From Pirellulales bacterium (GTDB lineage: Bacteria; Planctomycetota; Planctomycetia; Pirellulales; JAICIG01), in contig DATLUO010000135.1 in NCBI GenBank assembly GCA_035533075.1, positions 1 to 64,000 on the forward strand: DNA of 64,000 nt, read 5' to 3'. The position numbers were made by a program, and so were the translations under genes. The notes under the pieces were generated by a model, which saw only the letters and a list, made by a program, of their open reading frames with translations, had not been told where the DNA came from and searched no databases. Shown here in pieces: positions 35,266 to 48,400 of this stretch (position 1 is its first letter; each line of letters begins with the position of its first letter).

Positions 35266-37524
35266 CTAATGATTGAACAGGAATTCTTTGGTGTTGATCA
35301 AGGCCCAGATCAAATCCTGGAAGTTCTCGCGGCTGGCCCGCTGGGCATCGACCGGCTTGCCGTCGGCGCCGACGCGCGGTTCGGCCAGATAGTCGGCCGC
35401 AATCTTCAGTTCCTCCGGACGCGGCCCGCGGGCGAAGGCCGCCAGATACAGCTCGCGGACTTTCTGCTCGACAGGTTCGCCGGATTTCGCCAGCCGCTCG
35501 GCGCGGCCGTTGGGGCTGGCCAGCTTCGACTTGATGTCGGACGCGTTGATCAGGTGCAGGCTTTGCGCGAGGCTCGACGATTGAACGCGCTCGCATTCAC
35601 AAACGCTTTCGCCTTCGGGCCGGCCGAACACTTTGAGAAACGGCGTCGAGCGATTGTAGCTGTTGTCGGGCAAGGCGACCGCTCGCGTGCCGGGCGGCAA
35701 ATTGGCGAAATCGGTCTGCGTACACGCCAGCCGGTCGATGGCGTCGAGCAGCACCTCGGCCGGCAGCCGCCGCGGATAATATCGCGAGTAGTTCTGCGTG
35801 TCGGTGATGTTGTATTCGTTCGGCGTTTCGCTCAACTGATACGCTTGCGAACGGGTGATGACGCGGACCAGTTCCTTGAGATCGAAGCCGCTGGCAACGA
35901 ACTGCTGCTCCAAGGCGGCCAGCAAGGCGGGATTCGTCGGCGGGTTGGTGTCGCGGATATCGTCCTCCGGCTCGATCAGCCCTCGCCCGAAAAAGTGCTT
36001 CCAGTAGCGGTTCACCAGGGCCTTGGCGAAAAACGGGTTGTTTTTCGAGCCCATCCAGTCGGCCAGCCGCAGCCGCGGATCTTCGTCGGCCGCGATCGGC
36101 GGCATGGCGTCGCCCAGGGCCGCGGGCTTCAACGATGCGCCGGTCTTCACGTTCGTCGCCACCGCCATACCGCGCTTGTGAAAGATCATCACTTCGCCGC
36201 GTGCTGCCCCCGAACTGTTTTCGGGCTTGCGGCCGATCCGCGTGAAGAACGCCGTGAGCGAGTAATAATCGTCCTGGCTCCAACGCTCGAACGGATGATG
36301 ATGGCATTGAGCGCACTGGACGCGGACGCCCAGGAAGAGCTGGGCCACGTCTTCGACCTGCTGCTTCGGTTCCGTGACGCGGCCGTACCAGGCCACCGGC
36401 GGATTGCCGCTCACCGAGCCGGTGGCGGCCAGTAGCTCGCGCACGAACTGGTCGTAGGGCTTGTTGGCCAGCAGGCTGTCGCGCACCCAGGCGTGGAAGG
36501 CGAAGTTGGCCGGCTTGTCGCTTTCGACGTCGCGGCGGTTCTTCAACAGCGCCGTCCATTTGTTGGCGAAGTAGTCGGCGTAATCGGGACCCGCCAGCAG
36601 CAAGTCGATGGCCTTGTCGCGCTTGTCTGCCTCGCTGCTCGTTAAAAGGGCCGTCGCCTCGTCCTCGGTCGGCAGACGCCCGGCAATGTCGAGCGAGACG
36701 CGGCGGAGAAACGTGGCGTCGTCGCAGACCGGCGAGGGAGGGATGCCGACTTGTTTCAAGTTGGCAAACACGTGCTCGTCGACGAAGTTCTTTGCCGGGG
36801 GCAGATTTTCAACCGGCGCCCCCAGCGGCACCGAGGCGCTATACACGGCCACTCGGCCCTGGTAGCGGACCATCACCGCCACGTTGCCCGAAATATCGTG
36901 AATGCGTACCAACCCACGGTCGGCGACTTCGGCCATCGCCGTGTTGTTCGACTCATAGAGCGCCAGGCCCGTCACGTCGCGGACACTGCCGTCGCTGTAG
37001 TGAGCCAGCGCCTTGAGCTGCTGCTGTCCGCCGCGGGTGATGGAACCGCGCGCCGGCCGCACCTCGAAGGATTCAAGCCGCGGTTCGGCATCGCTGCCCA
37101 GAGGCGCGCCCTGGGCGATCCATGTGCGGAGCAGAGCGTAGCCTTCGGACGAGGGACCGAGGCGCCGGCCGCCGCCATGCGGCACTTGGGCCGAGGCTTT
37201 AAGAAGAATCAGGCTATGGTCGGGCGAGGCGAACGACAACCGCCGGCCGCGGGCTTTCTTCACGAGTTGCTCGTAATCTTCGAGCGGTTCGAAGCCCAGC
37301 AGGGACAGTTGAAATCCGTTCTGCCCGTTGCCCGCTTTGGCGTGGCACACGCCGGCGTTGCAGCCCGCTTTGGTCAAGACCGGCACGATCTCGTTGACGA
37401 AGCTCACGCTCGGCTCGGCGGCGCTTGCCGCCAGGGGCAATATCGCCAGGCAGAGGATGGCTGGCAACAGGCCGCGTGGCAGAAACCGTCGCCGCGAACC
37501 GTGATCGGGGCAGGACATTCTCAT
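35266..37524 (-). CDS. Secreted DUF1549/DUF1553 cytochrome-type protein (set 2)
   Basis: 752 residues from ATG 37524 (or 37518); signal peptide ends near AASAAEPS. Heme-like CNAGVCH near residue 54, a Big2-like Ig unit (RPARGSITRGGQQQLKALAH), then DUF1549 with CAQCHHHPFERW and DUF1553 with NPFFAKALVNRYWKHFFGRG and RRLPAEVLLDAIDRL. More complete than set 1 by the Ig unit. First gene of set 2. Confidence 0.93.
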   Translation of the reverse strand: MRMSCPDHGSRRRFLPRGLLPAILCLAILPLAASAAEPSVSFVNEIVPVLTKAGCNAGVCHAKAGNGQNGFQLSLLGFEPLEDYEQLVKKARGRRLSFASPDHSLILLKASAQVPHGGGRRLGPSSEGYALLRTWIAQGAPLGSDAEPRLESFEVRPARGSITRGGQQQLKALAHYSDGSVRDVTGLALYESNNTAMAEVADRGLVRIHDISGNVAVMVRYQGRVAVYSASVPLGAPVENLPPAKNFVDEHVFANLKQVGIPPSPVCDDATFLRRVSLDIAGRLPTEDEATALLTSSEADKRDKAIDLLLAGPDYADYFANKWTALLKNRRDVESDKPANFAFHAWVRDSLLANKPYDQFVRELLAATGSVSGNPPVAWYGRVTEPKQQVEDVAQLFLGVRVQCAQCHHHPFERWSQDDYYSLTAFFTRIGRKPENSSGAARGEVMIFHKRGMAVATNVKTGASLKPAALGDAMPPIAADEDPRLRLADWMGSKNNPFFAKALVNRYWKHFFGRGLIEPEDDIRDTNPPTNPALLAALEQQFVASGFDLKELVRVITRSQAYQLSETPNEYNITDTQNYSRYYPRRLPAEVLLDAIDRLACTQTDFANLPPGTRAVALPDNSYNRSTPFLKVFGRPEGESVCECERVQSSSLAQSLHLINASDIKSKLASPNGRAERLAKSGEPVEQKVRELYLAAFARGPRPEELKIAADYLAEPRVGADGKPVDAQRASRENFQDLIWALINTKEFLFNH

Positions 37525-37751
37525 GGCCGCGTGAAACAGCGTTGGGCTTTCGGGGGCGGGACGTAGAGGCGGGGGTCTGGCGGCCGGATAACCTTGACGC
37601 GGGTCAGGGAATGTCGGCTCCAAACAAAGTCATTAGAACATCGAACCGGCAAAAAAGCGAGTCCGCAGCCGATTTTTTTGAACCCGGAAAGGCAGACCGC
37701 GTCGATTGCGAGTAGAATAGTATCAGACAACCGCTGACGAGGACGATCGAA

Positions 37752-38675
37752 ATGCACCTTTGGCGACGTTTTGGCGCCGTACCGTTGACCCTGGCTGTCG
37801 TGGCCTGCCTGGCGTGTAGTCGAGGCCTCGCCGCGGAGCCCCGCTCACAATCGGACGCCGAGGCCGAAATCCGACGGCGGGCCAAAGAGTATTTGGCCGC
37901 CATCGAACGCGGAAACGGCGAAGAAATCGCCGCCTTTTGGACGACCGACGGCGATTACCTCGACGACGCCGGCCAAGCCGTCAACGGCCGCCAATTGGCC
38001 GCACAACGCCGCCCGGGCCTCCAGCAGCAGGTCGAGTCACCGCGGTTGACGCCCACCGCTGAATCGGTCCGCTTTGTCAGTCCGGACGTCGCCATCGAAG
38101 ACGGCACGGTCCGCCTCGCGACGGTTCCCGTCGGCCCATCGGTCGTGCGACGCTATACGGCCATTTGGGTACGGCGGCAAGGCACGTGGCTGCTCGACGG
38201 CGTCCGCGAGTTGGCGGCGCCGGCCGAGCCGCGCCGCGATCGCCTTCGCGATTTGGCCTGGATGATTGGAGAGTGGTCTTCCGACGACGGCGGCAAGACC
38301 ATCCGCCTCACCTGCGCGTGGAGCGACGACAAGCACTTCCTGCTGCGTGATATCGACGTGCATCTCTCTGAACGCGGACCCCTGCACGTTACGCAACGCA
38401 TCGGCTGGGACGCCAGAGAAAAGCAGATCAAATCGTGGGCTTTCGATTCCGAAGGCGGACATGGCGACGGCCTCTGGTTTCGCAAGGGTGACGACTGGAT
38501 TGTGGAAACCCAGAGCGTGTTCCCCGACGGCAGCCGTTCCACAGGCACCCATATCTATTCCTTCAACGACGCCGACACATTTACCTGGCAGGTCACCCAT
38601 GCGGAGATCGACGGTGAACCGCTGCCCGATCACCTGGTGCGCATGGTGCGTCAGAAAGCGAGCGACGAACAATGA
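37752..38675 (+). CDS. Exported SnoaL-like / DUF1579-like protein
   Basis: 307 residues. N-terminal export signal (MHLWRRFGAVPLTLAVVACL), possibly a lipoprotein (LACS). Residues about 38-150 look like a SnoaL/DUF4440 cone fold (AEIRRRAKEYLAAIERGNGE, then FWTTDGDYLDDAG), and about 165-305 like the DUF1579-type beta barrel (DLAWMIGEWSSDDGGKTIRL). Active-site content unknown. 226 bp of divergent intergenic DNA upstream separate it from set 2. The stop overlaps the next ATG. Confidence 0.85.
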   Translation: MHLWRRFGAVPLTLAVVACLACSRGLAAEPRSQSDAEAEIRRRAKEYLAAIERGNGEEIAAFWTTDGDYLDDAGQAVNGRQLAAQRRPGLQQQVESPRLTPTAESVRFVSPDVAIEDGTVRLATVPVGPSVVRRYTAIWVRRQGTWLLDGVRELAAPAEPRRDRLRDLAWMIGEWSSDDGGKTIRLTCAWSDDKHFLLRDIDVHLSERGPLHVTQRIGWDAREKQIKSWAFDSEGGHGDGLWFRKGDDWIVETQSVFPDGSRSTGTHIYSFNDADTFTWQVTHAEIDGEPLPDHLVRMVRQKASDEQ

Positions 38676-39403
38676 TTCTCCACGGCAAACCGACGGCAAA
38701 TCAACGACGGGGGCTGCTTCTTCTGGCGGCGGCCGTTTGGATGGCATCGACGCCGGGGGCGCCGCGGGCCGATGAACCGTCGCCGCCAAGCGACGACCGA
38801 GAAACCGCGGAATCGCCGCCCGTGGCCATGCTGGCGAGCGAAGCCTGGCGGAAGACCTTGGGCGGGCTCGACGAGTGGTTCGCGACGCAAACGACTTACG
38901 GGCCAAAACAAATCGAGCGGCTCAAGCAACAGCTTGCCGGCCGCGTAAAGAAGATGTCGACCGACGAGCGCGAAGCATTCCAACGCGATCTCGATGCGAA
39001 GCTGCAGATGGTGCAAAGCCCGGAGGGACGCGACCTTTTGGGATGGGTGGCGGCGAACCTCGCCGCGGCCGCTCCCGCCTACCGCAAAAAGCTGGACTTG
39101 CAATTTCCGGACATCCTGGAGCTGACCCCCGCCCAGCTTCGCGAACAACTTGATCTCTTGGAGCGCCGACGTTCTTCGGCAAAGTCTCAATTGGCGGGGC
39201 TGGAACAGGCGCGCCAGGCCCGAATCGCGGCGCTGCAGACGGAGCAACGCCAACTCTACGACGAACGAGAGCGGGCGCTCGACCGCGGCGCCGCAAGTTA
39301 TGGCGCCAGGGGTTATCGCAGTCCCTATCATCCGGGCGGCATGCGGCAGTATCCCGACGTGGTCAGTCGCTCGCCCTTCTTCTTGGGCTTCGGTTTCTGG
39401 TAA
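38672..39403 (+). CDS. Exported coiled-coil protein
   Basis: 243 residues; signal sequence RRGLLLLAAAVWMASTPGAP. The middle is alpha-helical and charged, with a coiled-coil-like stretch (about 155-205, LDLLERRRSSAKSQLAGLEQ onward). The C-terminus is Gly/Tyr/Phe-rich and ends in FLGFGFW. Overlaps the previous gene by four bases (ATGA), so it is co-translated. Secreted helper of the SnoaL-like protein is a guess. Confidence 0.75.
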   Translation: MILHGKPTANQRRGLLLLAAAVWMASTPGAPRADEPSPPSDDRETAESPPVAMLASEAWRKTLGGLDEWFATQTTYGPKQIERLKQQLAGRVKKMSTDEREAFQRDLDAKLQMVQSPEGRDLLGWVAANLAAAAPAYRKKLDLQFPDILELTPAQLREQLDLLERRRSSAKSQLAGLEQARQARIAALQTEQRQLYDERERALDRGAASYGARGYRSPYHPGGMRQYPDVVSRSPFFLGFGFW

Positions 39404-39459
39404 AGCCTGGGACATGAATGAGTGACGAGTGACGATGTATTATGGGAACTTGGTGGATT

Positions 39460-42400
39460 TCAGACCTGCGACTTTTCGAAATACTCGTCTGAGGAGATCA
39501 ACTGCGAAATGACCAGCTCGTCGGTCGCGCCGCCGTCGAGCTCGCCGCCGAAGTACCGCAGCGCGTCGGCATCGGCCGGGCGGCCCAAGAACTGCTCGAA
39601 CAGCGCGTCGACCCGCAGGCGATGATATTCGTCGCTGTTGAAGAGGATGGCCGCCACGTCGGACGCCGACATGCCATTGGCCATCAGGCCCTCGAAATAG
39701 GTCAGGTCCGCGGAACCGATCCCGCGGCCAAGGGCGTCATGGAACAGCGCGCCGAGGAACCCGGCGTCCGTGGCTTGGCCGCGCACCTGGAAGTATTCCA
39801 GCGAGCCAACCAGGGCCTGAGCCATTCCCTCGATGGTGCCGCCGTCGTAGAGATAGGCGGTCCAGAATTGCATGCCGGCGGGATCGGCGGCGCGGCCCAA
39901 GTATTGCTGGTAGAGCGACTTGACCGTATCGCGCTGAAACTCTTCCGGATAGGCCAGTTGGACCATTTGGTAGGCGACTTCGCTGCGCGGCGTGCCCCGC
40001 GTCAGTTCGTCGACCCAGAATTCGAGGCCGCCCGGATCGGCCTGGCGGCCAAACACGTCGCGATAAATCTCCTGAATGTAATTCTGGTCGTGCGACCCCA
40101 CCGTCCCATTAGGCACCAATTGCTCGTGAATCGTGGCCCTGGCACTGACGGTCGCCGTTGTGACGCCGGCCACGGGCCCGGCCGTCTGCTCGATGCTCAC
40201 GCGGACCGTGTACTGTCCCTCGTCCAGATACTCGTGCGCGCCGCCGACCGTATATTGTGGTGCGGGCGTCCCGCCTGCGCCGGCCGCGGCCGCCGACACG
40301 CTGCCCGTCGAAGTCGCGCCGTCGCCCCAGTCGATCGTGGCGCGGAAATCGCCGGCGGGCAGTGAGCCGTCGCCGTCGGTGAACGTGGCCACGGCAACCG
40401 TCGTGGGCGGGCTGAACTCGTAGCCCGTCACGGCCAGCGCGGTGGCTGCGATGCCGCCTTGGCTGGTGATGGTCGCCGCGGAAATGGCCGCGCTGCTGGT
40501 GGCCGTGACGGCCGGTGCGGTTTCGTGTGTCACCGTGACGGTGACGCCGAACGTGCCGCCGTTGGCGTAAGTATGAGATCCGGAAACGGTGAAGACGCCC
40601 GTGTTCGCATCGACCGCGAGCGTGCCGGCGGTGGCGCTGGCGCCGTCGCCCCAGTTGATGGTGGCCGCGTAGTCGGAGAGCGCCTCGGGCCCGCCGGTGT
40701 CGCTGAAGGCGGCCACGGTTTGGGCCGTGCCGGCGGCGCCTTCCGTCGCCGTATAGGTGAAGCCGCCGGTGATGGTCAAGGGCGCGTCGACCGCCGTGAT
40801 GGCCAGGGTGCCTGTGATCGGCGCGGCTGTGCCCGCGGCCACGCTGAAGGCGAACGAATCGTTGCCTTCTTCGGTCGAATGATAGGTGACGATGCCGTCC
40901 TTGATGTCTTGCTGCGAGAACGTCCCGCCCGTGGTGAGCAAAACTCCATGGTCGGCGAGCGTGCCGAACGTGGGTGCGGCGGCAATCGTGTAGAGGATGG
41001 TCGAAGCTGAAACGGAAGTGTCGGAATCGGTCGTTTCGAGCAGCGAGTTTGTCAAGATTACCGAAGAACCTTCCCTGGTGGCGATCGGTTTGTCGTTGAC
41101 CAGAGTCAGCACCGGAACCGCCGTGGCGCTAATATCGGCCGCGCTAGTGGCGGTGACGGCGGGCGCGGTTTCGTGCGTCACGGTGACGGTGACGCCGAAT
41201 GTGCCGTCGCCGGCGTAAGTGTGGGCGCCGCTGACGGTGAAGATGCCCGTGTTCGCATCGACCGCGAGCGTGCCGGGGGAGGCGCTGCTGCCGTCGCCCC
41301 AGTTGATGGTGGCGGCGTAGTCGGAAAGCGATTCGGGGCCGCCGGTATCGCTGAAGGTGGCCACGGTTTGGGCCGTGCCCGCGGCGCCTTCCGTCGCCGC
41401 GTAGGTGAAGCCGCCGGTGATGGTCAAGGGCGCGTCGGCCGCCGTGATGGCCAGCGTGCCGCTGATCGGCGCGGCCGTGCCCGCGGCCACGCTGAAGGCG
41501 AACGAATCGGCGCCATCCTCGGTGGAGTGATAGGTGACGATTCCGTTGTTGATGTCTTGCTGCGAGAACGTGCCGCCGGTGGTGAGCGAAACTCCATCGT
41601 CGGCGAGCGTGCCGAGCGTGGGCGCGGCGGTAATCGTGTAGAGGATGGTCGAAGCTGAAACGGAAGTGTCGGAATCGGTCGTTTCGAGCAGCGAGTTTGT
41701 CAAGATTACCGAAGAACCTTCCGTGGTGGCGATCGGTTTGTCGTTGACCAGAGTCAGCACCGGAACCGCCGTGGCGCCAATGTCGGCCGCGCTGGTGGCG
41801 GTGACGGCGGGCGCGGTTTCGTGCGTCACGGTGACGGTGACGCCGAACGTGCCGTCGCCGGCGTAGGTGTGGGCGCCGCTGACGGTGAAGATGCCCGTGT
41901 TCGCATCGACCGCAAGCGTGCCGGCGGTGGCGCTGGTGCCGTCGTCCCAGTTGATGGTGGCGGCGTAGTCGGCCAGCGCCTCGGGGCCGCCGGTGTCGCT
42001 GAATGTGGCCACGGCCTGCGACGTGCCGGCGGCGCCTTCCGTCGCCGTGTAGCTGAAGCCGCCGCTGATGGTCAAGGGCGCGTCGCTGGCCGCGATCTGC
42101 AGCGTGCCGGTGGTGCCCAAGGCGTTGGTCGAGGCGACGCTGAAAGCGAACGAATCGGCGCCTTCCTCTGTCGTTTGGTAGATCAGCCGGCCGTTGTTGA
42201 TGTCGTCTTGGGTGAAAGTGCCGCCCGCGGCCAAGGCCTGGCCGTTCAACAGCAGTGTGCCGTTGGTCGGAAGCGAGGTGACTGTATACACGATGCCGCT
42301 GGCCGCGACCGTGGCGCCGACGACCGACGCATCGAGCACGCTGCTGGCGATCGTGGTGGTCGAGCCTTCGACGGGCGTAATGCCGCTGTCGGCGCTCAAG

Positions 42401-45400
42401 GCCAGTTGCATCTGCACGGGCGAGGCGACGTTGAGCGTGGCCGTGGCCGTCGTATTCTCGGAGCTGTTGGTGAGCGATTGGATGGTGACGGTCACCGTGC
42501 CCTGGCCGGGGCTGCCGCCCGAAACATCGAGCAGGATCGCGCCTTGCGCCAGGCCGGGCAAGATAAACAGCGGCACGCTCTGGGCGGGCAGGCCGTCGAG
42601 GCCGATCAGGCTGGCGGTGATCGCGCCGGTCGTGCCGGTGATCGTCGCTGAATACTGATCTTCGGTGTTGCCCGTGTTGTTCACTTGCAACAAGAACGAC
42701 GTCGCGCCCGGCGCGGCCAGATTTTGCGTGGGTGGCGAGAAACTCGCCGAGACCGACTGCGTGGAGGGCACCGTCAAGATGGCGGTCGAAGCGCCCTGCG
42801 CGGCGGGGTTGGCCTGCGAGGTGGCGACGACCGTGAGCGGCAGTTTGCCCGCGTCGGCGAAAGCGGCCGCGCTGGTGGTGATGTCGATCCTCTGCGAATT
42901 GCCCGGAGCGAGGGTCATGGTCTGCGTGGCCGCCAGGCTGGCGATCTGTGCCGCTGGGCCGGCCAGGCTCAGGTTGAACGTGTCGCTGGTTGTGCCGACG
43001 TTTAGCACGGTAACCTGATACGGCGCGCCGGGCGCCGTCGAGGCTGTGGTGGGCTGCAAATTCACGTACACGCCTGGGCCCAAAACCGTGAGCGTGCCGC
43101 TGGCCGCGGCGGACGGCGGCGGAGTGACATACGCCGCCGTGGCAGTCACCGTGAAGGGATAGTCGCCGGGCGATGTGGTGAACGCGGCCGGCGCAAGCGT
43201 CAGCGTGACATCGCGGCTGGCGCCGGGCGGAATCTTGAACTCATTGAACAGCGAATCGCTGGGAAGCTGAAAGCTGGCATTCAGCGCGCCGGGACCGCTG
43301 ATACCGAGGCCGAAGGAATCTTCGACGCTGCCCGTGTTGGTCACCTGCACGGTGTATTGTGCGATGCCATCGGGTCCGGCGCTGGCCTTGGCGGGCGTCA
43401 GGTTGATCGCCACGCCGTGCGCGTCGGGCGTGGGGATGACGGGCGTGCCGGCGATGGTCACGGTAAAAGGGGCCTCGCCCGACTCGCCCGAGCCGGCTTC
43501 GTCGCTGGGCGGCAGGGAGCCCCTTAATATGATATACTCTTGCCAGGTACTCGCGGCGTCGTTGATCTTGGCCGTCACCTGAAACGGCAGATCGACCGTG
43601 CTGTTGGGCTGCATCGTGACCTTGAGCGGCACGTTGTTCGTAAAGTTCGAGCCGATGATGGATTGCAGATAGTAGTCGACCGTCTGATTGAGTGGATTGC
43701 TCAGCCGCACGTCGAAGGTGGCCGTGCCGCCGGGTGGAATCGTGGCAGAAGTCGGCAGCACCTCGATCACCGGCTCGCCCGTCACCGACGTGCCCGGCAG
43801 GGTGAACGAGCCGGGCGTCGACTGGCTGACAAACGACAGCGACGTGCCGAGTGTCACGGGCCGGACTTCATTCGCCGCCAGGTCGGCTACTTGTGTTTGC
43901 CAGGTGAAGGTCGGCTGGTCCTGCCCGAAGGCGAGTTGCCGGACCCAAGTCAGCGTGTCGAAGTTCGTACCGGTCGTAATCGAAGTCGGCGGGATGTTGA
44001 ACGACCCGCTGACAATACTCGTGTTCGCATCGGTCGGCACTTCCACCGACGCGGTATACGAAGTGTGCGCGATCGAACCGATCTGGTAGGTGGTCAGCCC
44101 TTGCGAGCTGGTGGCGTACAGAATGTCGCCTGACACCGCCATTTCGTTGCCCAGCACGGGCATGGTGGTGGCGCTGACGGTGATGTTGTTGGGGTCGGTC
44201 GGGTCGACCAAGAGTAGCACGGGCTTGCCGCCGGAGATCGCCCCGCTCACGGCATACAGGCCGTTGCCTAGCGACAAAACCGAGACCGCGCCGCCGTTCT
44301 GGACGGAGGTCGCGAAATTGTCGGCGGTGATCAGCGTCGTGCCGATCAACTGAGGATTGGTCGGGTCGCTGACGTCCATCAGCGAGAGCGCCAGGTGGCC
44401 GCTCACCTCGCCAAAGTTCGATAGGTCGCCGGCCGGGCCCCCCGTGCTGGAAACCACCAGCGCCTGGCTGCCCTGAATGGCAACGTCGATGGCCTGAAAC
44501 GTGCCCGGAATGTCGACTTCCTTGCTGACCGAGAGCTGGGCCGGGTTGGTGTCGTCGACCACCAGCAGGCGGCCCACGCCGGGGTTGATGCTGTCGGCGC
44601 TGGAAGTCGAGGTCGAGCTGGCGATGTAGGCCAGTCCGGGCTTGACGACCAGTCCGCCGAACTGCAGTGTGTCGCCGGCTTCGGGCGGGCCGGGGTTGTT
44701 GTATAGCGCCCCGTTCAGCGTGGGGGCGGCCGGATTGCTGATGTCGATCGAGAGCAGCGTGCCGTATTCGCCTTCGAGGCCGCCGGCGAAGAAGTAAAGG
44801 CCGCTCGTAGGCACGAGCAACGTGGGGCCGTCGATCACCAGATCGTTCATGAATTCGTAATCGAACGCCGTTTTACTGACGAGCGTGGGCGCGGCCGGAT
44901 TGGTCAGCGAATAGAACAGCAGCGTGAACTGGTTGGCGTTAAGTGTGGCCGTGGTGCCCACGATCAGATACTCGGTCCCGCCGATGTTGTCGACGACGCC
45001 CTTGGTGAAACCACCTTTCACAATGTCGCTCGTACCGAAGACGCCATCGTCGATCGGCGCGGCCGGATTGGTGACATCCACGACGTCGATGCCATTTCCG
45101 CCCGACACATAGGCATAGGTCGTGCCAGCCGCAGGGTAGAGCGCCACATCCGTGGCGCCGATCGTGCTCGGGGAAAGCGCCTCGAGCGTCAACGGATCAG
45201 GAAAGGGCGTCTCGGCGTCGACCGACAGGGTGGTGGTGACGTTGAGCAGGCCCGATGGCACCGTGTTTTCGGGCAACAACGGCGGGTTGGTCGAAACGCT
45301 CGCGCTCACCGGCAGGCCAATGGTTAGATTGCCCTGCGCGGTGGCCGTGGGCAAAGTAGCCGGCACGCTCGGTGGCGAAGAGCTGTCCGTTACCGTCACC

Positions 45401-48400
45401 GTCACCGTATCGACCCCGTCGGCGAAGCCAGTCGTATCGATGTTCCCCAGATCGACGGTGGTCAGGCCGCTGGTGTCAGTCAGCGGCACGGTCTGCGGGT
45501 TCGCATCGGTGTAGATTACGTTGCCGTTGGGATCGCTCACCGTGAACGATGCGGAGAGCGTATGCGGTTCATTGACGACCGTTTCGATCTTGGCCGTGAC
45601 GTCGACCATGCCGCCCGGCTGCGTGAAGGGCGGCGTGACGGTCACCACGGGCACGGTGAGCGACTCGGCCAGCAAGGTCAATTGGCCGGGCGTGTCGAGT
45701 GTGATCTCGCTGGCCCCTTCGGCGGTGGCCGTCACCGTGAAGTTGCCGCCGACGAGCGCAGTGCCCGATTGCGTGAGGTTGAGCGTTACGGTGGTCGTGC
45801 CCTGGGGAATCGACGCACCCGGCGCGAGCGTGATCGAGGTCGGGCTGAACGTGGCGGTGACGCCGGTCGGCAGGCCGCTCACGCTGAAGTCGTAAGTCGT
45901 GGTTTGGCTGCCGGTGTTTTGCAGTAGCACGTTGTAGAGCGTCGGCGCGCCGGGCAAGGCCAGCGCCTGGCTGCTGGCCAGCGAAAGCGTGAAGCCGTGC
46001 AAGGCGTAGTCGGTGATCGCCTGCGCCAGCGAATCGAGTGCCGTGCCGAGGTTCGTGATGGCCGTTTGAATCTGAGTTGGCGTCGTCGCCGAGGACAGTT
46101 CCGTTTGCGCCGTCGTCAAGCCGGCGGCATAGCCGGAAAGGAACGGATCGTTGGTGACCAGCGTGATCAGGCTCGCCAGCGCGGCTGTGGCCTGGCTCAG
46201 GTAGACGTTGCTGGTGGGCGTCTCGACCAGGTTCGTGAGCGCCAGGCCCAGATCGTTGAGCTGCTGCGGAAGGCCCGGAATGTTCAGGTTTTGCGCCGCG
46301 ACGGCCGCGTTCTCGATGGCCGGCACGCCCGGCGCGGCCACTTCAACAGGTATGGTCACGCTGATCGGCGTCGGCACGCCGGCGAGGTTCAAAGTAGCTC
46401 CGCCCAAAGTAGCTCCGACACTCCGTGGCGGAGATCCCGGCGAGGTAAACTCGACCGTCGCCGCCGTCACCACCGGCTGCACCTGCTCCGCCTGCAAATC
46501 AGCGACATTCGTTTGCCAGGTGATCTGCTGGTTGGCGCCCGGCGCCAGGTTCAATGTCCACGTCAACGTTTCGCTGTTTGTGCCGTTCGACGTGCTCGTC
46601 GGCGCGAGGCTGAACGAATTGGGCACGATGCTCACGCCATTCGTCGGCACCGTGACGGTCACGGTCGTGGGCGTGGTGGTCAGGGCCGCGGCCTGGTAAA
46701 TCGTGAGCCCGTCGGCCGCCGCGCCGAACAGTTGGCCGTCGGCCAGCGTCAGGCCCGCCGCGTTGGCGTTGGTCGACATATTGCTCGTCGCCAGGCTGTT
46801 TGGGTTGCTGGCGTCGACCAGCAGCAACGTGGGCGAACCATTCGACAGCGTGCCGTTGATGGCGAACTGACCGTTGCCCAGGTCGATGACATTGAGCGCG
46901 CTGAGCGGAAATTGGCCGACCGGTTGAAACGTGTTTTGGGTGATGACCGTTGAACCGATGACGGTCGGGCTGGCGGGGTTCGTAATATCCAGCAGCGTGA
47001 GCGTGACGTTGCCCGAAAGCCCAACTTGCGACGGATCGCTAAAGGGACTGACCAAGCCTCCGGTGCTGCCCACCACCAGTGCGTGCGTGCCGTCGATGGC
47101 GATGCCCACCGCGTCGACCGTGGCCGGTATGGTGAGCGTCGCTCCCGTGCTTAAAGTGCCTCCGGCGCCCGTATTCACCACCGTCACCGTTCCCGTACCC
47201 GTCTGCGTACTCGCTCCCGTCGAAGTCGAGCCTGTCACGAGCAGCGTCTGCGGGTTCACCGCGGCCGATTCATTGACGAACGAGGCGTGTCCGGCGGGCT
47301 GGGGCTGGTCGTTATAGAGGGCGCCGCCGATGACGGGCGTGGCCGGGTTGCTGAAATCGACGGCCACCAATTCGCCCGTTTGGCTCAACACGTCGCCGTT
47401 GGCGTCGTACGTCTGGCCGTAGGTGGAGAGATAGGCCGTCGTGCCCTCGATCGTCATACCGTTGAGATAGTTGTACGGCACCGACGCGCTTCCCAGGAGC
47501 GCGGGCGCTTGCGGGTTGGCCAGCGAATAGACGAGCAGCGCGATCTCGCTGCCGGCGCTCGGCGGTTGCGAAGCGACAATCAGCTCGCCATTCGCCACTT
47601 GCACCAGGTTGAACCCGCCCTGACTGATATCTTTGCTTCCGAACGTGCCCAGCACCTTCGGGCTGATCGGATTGCTGATATCGACCACGCTGATATCTTG
47701 CGTGCCGGCCACGTAGGCCAGTCCCGGCGCACCGGGACTCACGGCCACGCTGGTGGCCGTACTATCGATCGCCACATTGCCCATAACGGCGTTACTGGTG
47801 ACGTTCAGCGTCTCGGTGCTCGTGACCGGCCCCGGCGTCTGATTATCACTATCGACCGACACGCTGGCCGAGACGGGCAAGCCCACGGTCAACGTCGTCG
47901 AACCTGTCGCCCCGGCGATGGGCACGGGCGGGCTGCCGCTTTGGGCGATCGACACGTTGATCGTGTACTCTCCCGGCGCGAATCCGGTCGTGTCAAACGT
48001 GCCCAAATCGACCGTGGCCAGCGCGCCGATCGTGTCGAGCGTGATCGGCACTGCCGTCGAGCTAAACACCGTGTTGCCCTGTGCATCCGTGACCGTGAAC
48101 GACGCCTCGCCTTGTTCGCTCTGGCTCACCTCGCTCTGCACGTCAGCCATTACATCGACGCTCTGTCCGGCGACGGCGAAGCCTGGAGGATGGACCTCCT
48201 GGCCCGTCCCGTTCTGTGGCACAGCCGCCCCGGCTGTGCTCGCATTCACCTCGACCACCGACACCCCATTCTGCGTCGCCGCCTGATCCACATTCACCGT
48301 CGCATTCAGCGTCGAATTCAGCGGCGTGCTCGCATCGGGCGTCAGCGTGGCGGTCTCGGTCACGGACTGCCCGACCGCAATCGTGCCCGGCGACGGCAGC